From a bacterium (GTDB lineage Bacteria; Zhuqueibacterota; Zhuqueibacteria; Thermofontimicrobiales; Thermofontimicrobiaceae), in the NCBI GenBank assembly GCA_025453735.1, contig JALOPY010000039.1, positions 1 through 17,854 of the forward strand: a stretch of 17,854 nucleotides of DNA, read 5' to 3'. Below the pieces are notes generated by a model. It was not told where the DNA came from. It saw only the letters and a list, made by a program, of their open reading frames with translations, and searched no databases. The translations under genes and the position numbers were made by a program. Positions 7,305 to 15,943 of the stretch are shown piece after piece (within the stretch, counting starts at the first letter, position 1; each line of letters starts with the position of its first letter).

Positions 7305-9695
7305 ATGCCAAAAATCGTTGTCAAAAGGAAAGCCGAGGTCTATAAGGAATTTCCAATTCGACCATTTCAGAGTCGGATCACAGTGGGGTCAGAGGGGGAC
7401 GAGAAAGAAGGGACTTCTTATTATGTGCGGGATAATAAAAGCGCGTTCGGAACATTTCTGAATGGTGAGCGGATTCAGGATCGAGAGCCAATCGCGAGTG
7501 GCGACGAAATTGCCGTCGGAGAACATACACTGATCTTTGAGAATGTCCTGTTCGAAAAAGCGGTGTTGAATGATGAACAATCAGATGTTTTTCTTGCAGA
7601 AGCGGACACCGTTTTGGAAGAAGCAAAAACGTCATCCGTGCCGATTGCCGATAATGGCAGTGACGAGGACGAAGCGACTGCTGACATCCTGGTTGCGGAA
7701 CAGATAGAAGATGAAGCGCTGCCTGTCAAACCTGCAACGACGAAAGGACAAACCGATGGACAGGCACCCCATTATTTGGTTACAATTTACGGACCGTATT
7801 TAGGAAAGAAATATCGACTCAATCCCGGAGTAACAAAGATTGGCAGGGATCAGGCGTTAAATGATATCGTGATCCGTGAAAATGTCAGGGGTGAGGTCGA
7901 TAGCAGCATTTCCCGTCGCCATGCCACGATCTACCTGGAAAACAATAATTTTTACATCATGGATAAAAGAAGCAAAACACGCACCCGGGTCAATCAAAAA
8001 CAACTTAGCGAAGAAGATGTGGTTCAGCTTTTTCCTTATGATGAAATCGAAATTGTCAGCGATCAAAAAAGCTCGATTTTTCGATTTGTCCCGGAAGCCA
8101 CAATGGATTTTTCGCCGCCGAAGAATTCCGGACTATGGTGGGATCGCCACTCCGATTGGGTGATTCGTGCAGCATCTGCGCTGATGTCAATTTTGTTAAT
8201 CTCATTAATTTTAAATTTCTGGGGAAGCGCGAGCCTGATCGTGCAAAAACCTTCTCCATTTGCGTTTAATGATCAATTGTACATTGCAGGAAAAAACCAG
8301 CAGAGCATTTTTTTTCAGCCGGCAGATATGGCTGCAATAATACCCGGATTGACACCCGCAGTAGCTGATTTCGATGGCGATGGTTACCTGGACATTGTCT
8401 ATTTTGATAAAGATCAATATTTGCAGGCTATCAGTGGCAAAACAAAAAATCTCCTCTGGGAAAACCAGGTGACCTATCGGGCTCAGTTTCCATTGGGCGT
8501 TGTGATTGCAGACTTGAATCTGAATAATTTGCCAGACATATTGTTACCGGCTGATAATTCAATTATCTATGCCATTGATGGCAAAACAGGAACAGAAATC
8601 TGGGCAAGCCCGTTGTTTGGCGAGCGCTTCTCTGGCAATCCCGTGGTCGCTGATCTCAACGGCGATGATTTTCAGGACATCTTCATTTGTAATGTGACCG
8701 GGCAGGTCAATATCGGATTTGGAACTTATGGCAATCCAAACTGGACGACGTTGCAAGCTGAAGCAGAAATACGCTGCACGCCTTCGGCTGGTGATGTTGA
8801 TAAAGATGGTTTGCCCGAAGTCGCAGTCGGAACAGAAAATGGAAAAGTGCTCATCTATGATGGCACAAAAGAAAATTTTAGCCACATTTTCAATATTAAT
8901 GAAGAATTCCAGAAAGCAAAAGGCTCATTTTATGAGAATCATCAAATTCGCCAGCGCGTCGCTATCGGAAAACTGGATAACGATGAACATGCCGACCTGG
9001 TTATCCAGACCGAACAAAATCATGTTTTAATATTGGATGTCAAGGAATCGAAACGGCTATGGTTCGACGAAATTGCGTCGAGTGGCTCTTCGCTGCCGCC
9101 AACTCTGGGCGATTTTAATGGCGATGGAAAACTGGAAGTCGTTCTGGTCACGAAGGATGGAAAGGTCATTGTCTATGATGGAATGGGCAAAGGCGGTGGT
9201 CAAAAGAAGATCAATTGGGGATACATTCCTGAAACCATCGAAGAATTTATTACTTACCCGGTGGTCGCTGACATTAATAAAGATGGTAATATGGATGTGA
9301 TCCTGGTTGGATCGTATGATGGACTTTATATTTTCAGTGGTAATGATGGCAAATTGATTGTCGAGACAAATCCAATCAATAACATCGAAGATTTAATCAT
9401 TGGCACTCCGATGATCGCTGATTTTAACCGAGACAAAAAGTTAGACATCCTGCTCCGCAAGAATAACGAAAGCTTTCATCTGTTAACAACCAACAGTCTG
9501 GTGAAACGAAGCAGCATTTTGTGGGGACAGATAAATTATGATGCGCTGCAGGCAGGCTGCAGCGCTCCTTCAGCCCAATCAGCGACTAAGTATTACTTCG
9601 CGATCCTTTGTTCCGTTGTCTTGCTTGTGGTGCTGATCCTTTATAATATTTATAGCCCAATAAAGCGGAAAAACCTGTTTTTAAAAACAGTTTAA
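7305..9695 (+). CDS. FHA-domain protein with transmembrane helix and FG-GAP propeller
   Basis: 796 residues; the likely phosphothreonine reader. The start ATG 7305 has GGAGAG (7292-7297). Residues 5-80 are a degenerate FHA domain (SAFGTFLNGERI, GDEIAVGEHTLIF) that jumps from ITVGSEG to YYVRD. It therefore lacks the segment that normally holds the phosphopeptide-binding Arg and Ser-x-x-His. An acidic linker follows. Residues 155-262 are a full FHA domain with GR (180-181), SRRHATI (203-209) and Asn230. A transmembrane helix lies at about 285-307. Residues about 345-745 contain eight FG-GAP/VCBS-type repeats, for example ADFDGDGYLDIV, ADLNGDDFQDIF, GDVDKDGLPEVA, GDFNGDGKLEVV and ADINKDGNMDVI. 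Several carry DxDxDG calcium-loop motifs, predicting an integrin-like periplasmic propeller. A second helix (about 762-785) returns the chain to a basic cytoplasmic tail. It probably couples envelope ligand or calcium state to phospho-dependent assembly with the neighbouring kinase. Confidence 0.92.
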   Translation: MPKIVVKRKAEVYKEFPIRPFQSRITVGSEGDEKEGTSYYVRDNKSAFGTFLNGERIQDREPIASGDEIAVGEHTLIFENVLFEKAVLNDEQSDVFLAEADTVLEEAKTSSVPIADNGSDEDEATADILVAEQIEDEALPVKPATTKGQTDGQAPHYLVTIYGPYLGKKYRLNPGVTKIGRDQALNDIVIRENVRGEVDSSISRRHATIYLENNNFYIMDKRSKTRTRVNQKQLSEEDVVQLFPYDEIEIVSDQKSSIFRFVPEATMDFSPPKNSGLWWDRHSDWVIRAASALMSILLISLILNFWGSASLIVQKPSPFAFNDQLYIAGKNQQSIFFQPADMAAIIPGLTPAVADFDGDGYLDIVYFDKDQYLQAISGKTKNLLWENQVTYRAQFPLGVVIADLNLNNLPDILLPADNSIIYAIDGKTGTEIWASPLFGERFSGNPVVADLNGDDFQDIFICNVTGQVNIGFGTYGNPNWTTLQAEAEIRCTPSAGDVDKDGLPEVAVGTENGKVLIYDGTKENFSHIFNINEEFQKAKGSFYENHQIRQRVAIGKLDNDEHADLVIQTEQNHVLILDVKESKRLWFDEIASSGSSLPPTLGDFNGDGKLEVVLVTKDGKVIVYDGMGKGGGQKKINWGYIPETIEEFITYPVVADINKDGNMDVILVGSYDGLYIFSGNDGKLIVETNPINNIEDLIIGTPMIADFNRDKKLDILLRKNNESFHLLTTNSLVKRSSILWGQINYDALQAGCSAPSAQSATKYYFAILCSVVLLVVLILYNIYSPIKRKNLFLKTV
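9675..9690. repeat. 16-bp perfect palindrome at the end of the FHA gene
   Basis: CTGTTTTTAAAAACAG is a perfect palindrome within the last codons, just before the TAA at 9693-9695. It has no unpaired loop, so a terminator role is doubtful. Confidence 0.5.
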
Positions 9696-9741
9696 TCATG
9701 CTATACTCGTTGATGATTATTTTGTAACTTAAAAAACTGAA

Positions 9742-9801
9742 GTCATTGCGAGCGAAGCGAAGCTGCACCTTCGGCTTCGTCGCTTCGCTCCTCGCAATGA
9801 C
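9742..9801. repeat. CATTGCGAG-type intergenic palindrome
   Basis: Outer arms GTCATTGCGAG (9742-9752) and CTCGCAATGAC (9791-9801) are exact reverse complements. Inside them GAGCGAAGCGA (9750-9760) can pair with TCGCTTCGCTC (9780-9790). This 'cattgcgagcgaagcgaagc' sequence is a widespread REP-like intergenic repeat in unrelated bacteria. It fills the gap between the FHA gene and the phosphatase gene. The rest of 9802-9943 shows nothing recognisable. Confidence 0.85.
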
Positions 9802-9943
9802 AAAGTGATGTCACATTTTAATCCTCAATGAGTTTGACCTTAAATGAAAAAGTGAAAAGTGATCTTTTCCACAAATACTGGAATGAATTAATCGTACGAA
9901 CGAAAACGGGAAATTTGCGGCTCTGGTTGAAAATGGTGGCAGA

Positions 9944-11440
9944 ATGAAATTGAAAATGGTAGCGAAAAGCGATGTTGGAGTAGCCCGGTCAGTAAATGAA
10001 GATTTTTGTGGAATTTTTGAAGAAGATGGTTTAGCCATTGTCTGCGATGGAATGGGCGGACACCAGGCTGGCGCCAAAGCCAGCCGGCTCGCTGTCGCGA
10101 CGGTTCGGTACATGTACCTTTTCCTTGATTCATCGGTTCATTCACAAATTGCTAAGGATTTGCTTGTCGATCAACTGGAAGTTGCTGTTCGTTTAGTTGG
10201 TTCGGTTCGGCTGTCCAATCGGCACATTTATAATCGATCGCTTCAGGATCCGGATCTCAGGGGAATGGGGACAACGGTTTCATCGCTTGCTATCGTCAAT
10301 AATCTCGCGATTATCACGCATGTCGGGGATAGCCGGGTGTACCGGATCCGCGGGGAACACATGGAGCTGCTTACTGATGATCATACCTATGTAAATGAAT
10401 TGATTCATGATCAGGAATTAGATCTCGAAGAAGCAAAAAATTTTGAAAAGCAGAATGTAATCACCCGCGCTCTGGGGCTTTCCAGCACGGTAAAGATCGA
10501 CGTCGGAATTGAATCCGTAAAAAAAGGCGATCTGTTTTTGCTTTGCACGGATGGCTTGACAAAAGCATTATCGGATGAAGAAATTAAGCGGATTGTTATA
10601 TTCAACGAAGATAATTTTGAGCACACCATCAATCATCTGATCGACACTGCAAATATTAAGGACGGCTCTGATAATATTACGATTGCCTTTGTCGCGGTTG
10701 ATGAGGTATCAGCAGAGACAAATGGCTATCAATCAATGTATATCACCCTAAAAGCTGAAGATGAAAAAGCAGCCCGTATTGAGGATAAAATTCTGAAACA
10801 AGAGATTGTGAGGCAGAATCTTTCTGATCAGACCAAAACCAAATTCAGCCGGATTATTAATAACAGATTTATGCAGTGGAGCATTGCTGCAATCGTTCTC
10901 GTTTTCATTATTTTAATTGGTGTCTTTGCAACATCAAATCAGAGAAATCGAAATTCAAGCAATCAGCCGGCTGCAACCATACCGAATAGCTCATCTTCAA
11001 AGCCAGTTGGGCAGAAACCTGCAAGCCTGGGCCAGCCTCAAAAGCAGATAACTAGCCAATCTGGCAGTAAGTTGAATCAACCAGCAAAGCCTGGCGTTTC
11101 TGATTCTGCCAGCACCAGGCAAACACACAATTTAGCAGATATGCTGGAAAAAGAAATTCTTCCGAACGATTCAAGCACGCGCCCCCTACAACAGCGGCTG
11201 CAAAACCGGGGACGGATTTATCTGATCGGGTTGGATAGAATTCAGGATGTAGAAAAGTCGCTATTGCTTATCAATAACCGATACTGGGGGAAAACAATCG
11301 ACTTCCGCGAGCGTGGCATACTTTTGCTGCCAGGTCGCTATAACATCGTAATTTGCGACTCATCCCGAAAAATAATATCGGAACGGAATGACGTCGAAAT
11401 TTCTGCCGGGGATATAAAACCAATTGAATTTCGCCGATGA
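9944..11440 (+). CDS. Transmembrane PP2C-family (PPM) phosphatase with PEGA-like tail
   Basis: 498 residues; the eraser of the cassette. The catalytic domain (about 1-255) has all PPM metal motifs: RSVNED (Glu19, Asp20), CDGMGGH (Asp35), GMGTT (107-111), HVGDSRVYR (Asp129), CTDGLT (Asp203) and DGSDN (Asp243). A Mn/Mg-dependent Ser/Thr phosphatase is therefore expected to be active. One transmembrane helix (about 307-330, WSIAAIVLVFIILIGVFA) follows, then a Ser/Gln/Pro-rich linker. The last domain (about 418-498) contains GILLLPGRYNIVI and ends in an ISAGDIKPIEF strand, which looks PEGA-like. Bacterial PP2Cs often end after the catalytic domain, so the periplasmic tail is notable and parallels the kinase. 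Start ATG 9944 has only a weak GGTGG upstream. ATG 9956 is an alternative but would trim the first strand. The likely substrates are the upstream kinase and its targets. Confidence 0.93.
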   Translation: MKLKMVAKSDVGVARSVNEDFCGIFEEDGLAIVCDGMGGHQAGAKASRLAVATVRYMYLFLDSSVHSQIAKDLLVDQLEVAVRLVGSVRLSNRHIYNRSLQDPDLRGMGTTVSSLAIVNNLAIITHVGDSRVYRIRGEHMELLTDDHTYVNELIHDQELDLEEAKNFEKQNVITRALGLSSTVKIDVGIESVKKGDLFLLCTDGLTKALSDEEIKRIVIFNEDNFEHTINHLIDTANIKDGSDNITIAFVAVDEVSAETNGYQSMYITLKAEDEKAARIEDKILKQEIVRQNLSDQTKTKFSRIINNRFMQWSIAAIVLVFIILIGVFATSNQRNRNSSNQPAATIPNSSSSKPVGQKPASLGQPQKQITSQSGSKLNQPAKPGVSDSASTRQTHNLADMLEKEILPNDSSTRPLQQRLQNRGRIYLIGLDRIQDVEKSLLLINNRYWGKTIDFRERGILLLPGRYNIVICDSSRKIISERNDVEISAGDIKPIEFRR

Positions 11441-11649
11441 GATACAGAGAATCAAGACAATAATTTTTTATGTTTTATGATTTGCGGCAGCTTCTTAAGA
11501 AGGTTTTTTGGGAGGCAGAAGAACAAGATTCTTTGATTTCCGCAATTTACAAATTACGAATGTATTTAAAGTTATCAAGAAAAAATAGTCGCGTACTCAA
11601 TACCTTAATCCACGAATGGCTCGTACAACCAAATTATTGGGGGCTTATT

Positions 11650-13467
11650 ATGGTAAAAAGAACGATTGTTACAGGTTTTTTAGTGCTCATGGCGCTGTCT
11701 TTTGTTAATTTCCAGATTGGGTATTCCCAGGACAATGAAGCAGTCTATTGGTTCAAAAAAGGAGTTGACGAAAAAAATCATGACAAAAAGGTTGAGTATT
11801 ATCTCAAAGCGATTGAAAGCAAACCCAATTTTACTGAAGCGCATTATAACCTGGCGCTCGCCTATTTGATGCAAAAAAAATATAGTAATGCCGAGGAAGC
11901 CTTTAAAAAATCTTTGTATGTCAATCCAACAGCGCTAAACAGTGGATTAAAAAGCAATATCCTGAATCGCCTGGGATCGATGTATCGCAAAATGGGGAGA
12001 TACAAGGATGCAGAAGAATCCCTGCAAGCCGCGCTGAACATCTCGACGGACAAGCAATTCCGTGCGTTGACGTTGTACGAGCTTGGTCAGGCAAAAATTG
12101 CTCAGTCACAATTTGATGAGGCGATCAGAATATTTAACCAGGGAATGGATATCTCGCCTTCAGATCGATCATCTTTTCAAACTGGAATTCAATTGGCAGA
12201 AGATCAGAAAAATATTTACAATTTATACCAACAGGGAATGCAGTCTGTTCAGGCGAACAAATTAACTGAAGCTACAGATTTGTTTAATAAGGTGCTCGAA
12301 TTAGATCCAAGTCATCAACATGCGAAAGCCGAGCTTCAGAAAATGATCGCAGCGCAGCAGCAAAAACAAACTGCCGAAAGCGATAAGCTTCTGGTTTTGT
12401 ACAACCAGGCAATAGCTGAAATGGATAAAGGTGAATGGGTTGCCGCAATAAAAGATTTTGAGGATATCAACCAATTGCAGCAAAATTATAAAGATGTCAA
12501 TAAATTGCTGCTGCAAGCTAAAGAGAAGCAATATCAAGAATTAATCACGGATCAATTGTACGAGAAAGGGCAGGAAAATGTCCAGAAAGGGAATTATGTC
12601 CTCGCATTGATAAACTTTGAGCGTGTCGCCGAGATCAATCCAAACTATAAAGATATTTCTTCAGTGCTCGCAACAACCCGAAAGAAAGCCGAGCAAACTA
12701 AAGATCGTGCAGAAGCCCAAATGACTTCAATTGAGACTCAGTCAACGAATAGAGAGGCTAACAGCCCTAGCAATACCAATGATCGAGAAACAACTCCTGG
12801 AGCCACGCAACGAACGTTTGAACAATCGCTTTCTCAACGCAATACGCAGCTCAACATGAACATCGATTCACAGCTTGTCCGAAATTTTTATGAGGAGGCA
12901 CTGGATTTAATTCAAAAAGAAGAATGGCTGCAAGCCGGGGTTGTGCTGGAAAAAGTGAAGCTGATTGAGCCGAATTACCAGAATACAGAATTTTTGTTGG
13001 ATCAAGTCAAGCAGAATCTGACTATGTCGAGCGCGTTGAATGCAAAAGGAAAATTCGCTGCTGAATCAAAATCGCGAAACTCGGGATTTATTTTGTTTGG
13101 ATTTCTGGCAGGTGCTGTGATGCTGCCGGTTGGCTTGTTGCTGTTATCTCCAACGACCAGAGCCAGGTATTATATTTTGTTGAAAAAATATGACAAAGCC
13201 AGGGAAATTTATGAAGGCATGCTGACGAAAAAACCGCACAATATAAAACTATATATCACTCTGGCAAATATCTACATTAATGAACGTCGCATTGACGAAG
13301 TGGCGATTCGGATCTTTGAACGCGCCATCCAATATAATGACAACTTAAAAATTCAGTTGGAGCCGATTGTCAACCGCTACTATTTAGAGAAATCTAAAAC
13401 ATCGGATAATCCGATTCATTTATTGGATGAGAAGTTACGCGAACAACTGAGAAAGATGGGAAATTAA
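11650..13467 (+). CDS. Membrane-spanning TPR protein with TPRs on both sides of the membrane
   Basis: 605 residues from ATG 11650. The N-terminus (MVKRTIVTGFLVLMALSFVNFQIGYS) is a signal peptide or signal anchor. Residues about 30-260 hold TPRs (AHYNLALAYLMQKKYSNAEEAFKKSL, NRLGSMYRKMGRYKDAEESL, LYELGQAKIAQSQFDEAIRIF). More helical repeats follow (YEKGQENVQKGNYVLALINFERV), then a Ser/Thr/Asn/Gln-rich linker. A transmembrane helix (about 478-500, ILFGFLAGAVMLPVGLLLL) follows, then further TPRs (LYITLANIYINERRIDEVAIRIFERAI). The large N-terminal half should be periplasmic and the C-terminal TPRs cytoplasmic. The frame is open back to an ATG at 11470, which would add 60 residues, but that start has no ribosome binding site and would bury the signal peptide. 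The next gene follows after 20 bases, so the two are almost certainly co-transcribed. Its role is probably scaffolding that links envelope and cytosolic partners. Confidence 0.88.
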   Translation: MVKRTIVTGFLVLMALSFVNFQIGYSQDNEAVYWFKKGVDEKNHDKKVEYYLKAIESKPNFTEAHYNLALAYLMQKKYSNAEEAFKKSLYVNPTALNSGLKSNILNRLGSMYRKMGRYKDAEESLQAALNISTDKQFRALTLYELGQAKIAQSQFDEAIRIFNQGMDISPSDRSSFQTGIQLAEDQKNIYNLYQQGMQSVQANKLTEATDLFNKVLELDPSHQHAKAELQKMIAAQQQKQTAESDKLLVLYNQAIAEMDKGEWVAAIKDFEDINQLQQNYKDVNKLLLQAKEKQYQELITDQLYEKGQENVQKGNYVLALINFERVAEINPNYKDISSVLATTRKKAEQTKDRAEAQMTSIETQSTNREANSPSNTNDRETTPGATQRTFEQSLSQRNTQLNMNIDSQLVRNFYEEALDLIQKEEWLQAGVVLEKVKLIEPNYQNTEFLLDQVKQNLTMSSALNAKGKFAAESKSRNSGFILFGFLAGAVMLPVGLLLLSPTTRARYYILLKKYDKAREIYEGMLTKKPHNIKLYITLANIYINERRIDEVAIRIFERAIQYNDNLKIQLEPIVNRYYLEKSKTSDNPIHLLDEKLREQLRKMGN

Positions 13468-13487
13468 TATAAAACGAATACAGGGTT

Positions 13488-15848
13488 ATGGAAAAAACGA
13501 AAGCAGAAAATCAAAGCATCATCGATCTTCTTTATCAATTGGCGCATGCTTACCTGGAGAAGCGCGAGTATGATAACGCTATTGATAAGTACAAAAAATT
13601 GATTGGGCTGGGTGAAGAAAACGAAAAGATCTATCTGAACTTGAGCAAAGCTTATATTTTGAAAGAACAGTTCGATCAGGAAGCCCAAAAAGTTTTTGAG
13701 AAGACGCTCGAATATGATGCAGAAAATCCAGTGATAAACATCATCTTGAGCCAGCTCTATCTCGAAGCAGATCGCGAAGATGAGCTCGCGGTGAGCGTCT
13801 TCCAAAATGCGCTGAAGCAAAATCCTCAGAATGCGGATGAGCTTATCACCAAATTGATAAAAATAAGCTTTCAACAAGAAAACTACGCTGTTGCAGAAGG
13901 CTTGATGCAGCATCTGATAAATAACCCGGAGAAAATGTCCAGCATTTTGCCGCTCTATATTGGCAGGCAATGGCAAAATCAAAAGTTTGACCAGGTTTCA
14001 CAGCTTCTCAAACAGCTTATCGATTCTCAAAAAAGCCCGTCCTGGTATCGTTGGTTTATGCTCAATTTGTTGCAAACAGAACAGCAATTGGGCAAAGAAT
14101 TCTCAATTTCCCGTGATGACCTGGAAGTTTGTCTCGATTATCTAAATGATGCTGATGCTTGTGATAGGTTATTGGATGTTTATCTCTATCCGGCTATCGA
14201 AAGGTTTAATGCCAGTTATGCGGAGCGAATTCAGCAAGAAGAATCCCAGCCAGTGCAGGAATACGAATTGTTTCTGCTGGATAATTCATTCCCTAATATC
14301 CTGGAAAAAGGGCTTAACAAGCAAAAAGCATCTCGTCAGGCTGAAGTTTTTCGAGAGAGTGACATCTGGAAGAAGCTGAAGCCCTGGCATATAAATGAAA
14401 ATGGCAGCATTCAAGAATCTGACAGCGAGAAGCAATCATTTTCACAATTTGATTCGATTCACCAACACGCGCAAGCGCTAATGGTCATTCGGGTTGCTGG
14501 TGGAACGACGATGGAAATGAATGAAATTTTACGGAACGCTGTTGTCACCACGACCGGGGATGAAAATAGTTTTATTCATGGCTTTCATTCGGCTGACGGC
14601 ATCATTTTGCTCTGGAAAGATCTGAATTGCTCGATCCGGGCTGCGCTTAATTTCATAAAAGATGGGTATGTGCAGAGTAGCTTGAAAAGCAGCTCGGATC
14701 AGCAACCACAGATTTTGATCCATAATTTGGTTACAAAAAAAGGTGCAAAATCGAAAAGCGTCGTTGAAAATTTACAATTGACCTTATCTGCTTTTCAATT
14801 GGAAAAAGAACTTTTCACACACAGCAACAATGGCTTGCTTTCAGGGAGCAATAACGGCAACCAAATTTTTATTACTGCGACAGTCGCCGAGCAAATGAAT
14901 GGGGATGCACAATTTACGATTAAACCTACCGATATTGTCGCGCAACACCCGGTATCAAAAAAGAATCTTAAAATTTTCCGCATGATCTGGGATGATGCAA
15001 TTGCCAGGATGAGCCGGGGTGAAATTAAAAACATCGGCAAGTTCAATCTCATTCGGGAGCTCCACTCGAACGAGCTGTGCGCAAGTTTCAAGGCAATGGA
15101 TTCACTTCTGGAGCGCCCGGTGGTTATTAAAATATTGCATTCGAATGCAAGTGGCAGCAACGATCAGGATTCGATTGCAAAACATTTTTTGCAGAAAGCA
15201 AAAATTTTGGGCAAGCTGATGCATCATAATATCGCCCTGATTTATGATTTTGGGGAAGAAAAAGATTTTTGCTACATTGCGAGAGAGTATGTGGAAGGCG
15301 AGCCATTAAAGATCCAGCTTTCGATCAATCAGAAAATTAACTGGCTTCGCACTTTGAAGCTGTGTCTGAGTATTTCACAGACGTTGAACATCGCCCATGA
15401 AAATAATATTTTTCATTGCCGATTAAAACTGAACAATATTTTTATTTCAATGAATAACGAAGTGAAGATTACGGATTTCCAGGTCGTGCCGCTCACGCTT
15501 CCCTGGAAAATGTGCCAGGAGCCATCGCTGAAATCGCTGACCTATCTATCGCCCGAACAAATTAACAATCAATCTATCGACAACCGGACTGATATTTTTT
15601 CACTGGGTGTAATTATGTTTGAGCTGTTGACAGGACATAATCCGTTTTGGGATGACACGAGCGAAAAAATTATGAAGAATATTTTAAAGAAAAATCCTGA
15701 ACCTGTCACCACGCTCAATCCGGATTTGCCTGAACGATTGAACGAGATAGTCGTTAAGATGATGGATAAATCTCCTGAAAATAGATATAATAATTTATAT
15801 GAATTGGAGAATCAACTCAATGAAATAATAAAGGGTCATGATAGCTAA
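13488..15848 (+). CDS. TPR / degenerate cyclase-like / pseudokinase fusion protein
   Basis: 786 residues, no signal peptide, predicted cytosolic. Residues about 10-180 are TPRs (YLEKREYDNAIDKYKKLI, AYILKEQFDQEAQKVFEKTLEY). A middle domain (about 325-500) follows the strand order of class III nucleotide cyclases: ALMVIRVAGGTT, ADGIILLW, CSIRAALNFI, PQILIH, NQIFITATVAEQ and LKIFRMIWDD. The first metal Asp appears replaced by Arg335, while Asp370 matches the second, so cyclase activity is unlikely. Residues about 518-785 are a protein-kinase fold with VVIKIL (Lys548), YLSPEQ (686-691) and TDIFSLG (701-707). The glycine loop is lost (ELHSNELCASF), HRDxKxxN reads HCRLKLNN so the catalytic Asp is Arg645, and DFG reads DFQ (663-665). 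It is best read as a pseudokinase adaptor working with the upstream membrane TPR protein and kinase. The start has only a weak, close AGGG. The cyclase assignment is weaker than the kinase assignment. Confidence 0.85.
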   Translation: MEKTKAENQSIIDLLYQLAHAYLEKREYDNAIDKYKKLIGLGEENEKIYLNLSKAYILKEQFDQEAQKVFEKTLEYDAENPVINIILSQLYLEADREDELAVSVFQNALKQNPQNADELITKLIKISFQQENYAVAEGLMQHLINNPEKMSSILPLYIGRQWQNQKFDQVSQLLKQLIDSQKSPSWYRWFMLNLLQTEQQLGKEFSISRDDLEVCLDYLNDADACDRLLDVYLYPAIERFNASYAERIQQEESQPVQEYELFLLDNSFPNILEKGLNKQKASRQAEVFRESDIWKKLKPWHINENGSIQESDSEKQSFSQFDSIHQHAQALMVIRVAGGTTMEMNEILRNAVVTTTGDENSFIHGFHSADGIILLWKDLNCSIRAALNFIKDGYVQSSLKSSSDQQPQILIHNLVTKKGAKSKSVVENLQLTLSAFQLEKELFTHSNNGLLSGSNNGNQIFITATVAEQMNGDAQFTIKPTDIVAQHPVSKKNLKIFRMIWDDAIARMSRGEIKNIGKFNLIRELHSNELCASFKAMDSLLERPVVIKILHSNASGSNDQDSIAKHFLQKAKILGKLMHHNIALIYDFGEEKDFCYIAREYVEGEPLKIQLSINQKINWLRTLKLCLSISQTLNIAHENNIFHCRLKLNNIFISMNNEVKITDFQVVPLTLPWKMCQEPSLKSLTYLSPEQINNQSIDNRTDIFSLGVIMFELLTGHNPFWDDTSEKIMKNILKKNPEPVTTLNPDLPERLNEIVVKMMDKSPENRYNNLYELENQLNEIIKGHDS

Positions 15849-15943
15849 TTCATGTGATCAATCGAGCAGCAAAGCCACAAGTATTCACTCAGCACAAACG
15901 CAAAGATCCGGAACGCAAACCTTAAAATGGATTTGCAAAAATA

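Noticed and set aside
11470..11649. 60-residue N-terminal extension of the membrane TPR protein (start at 11470)
   Set aside because: The frame is open, but the ATG has no ribosome binding site and the extension would place a signal peptide at residue 61. ATG 11650 is preferred, though a short upstream peptide cannot be excluded.
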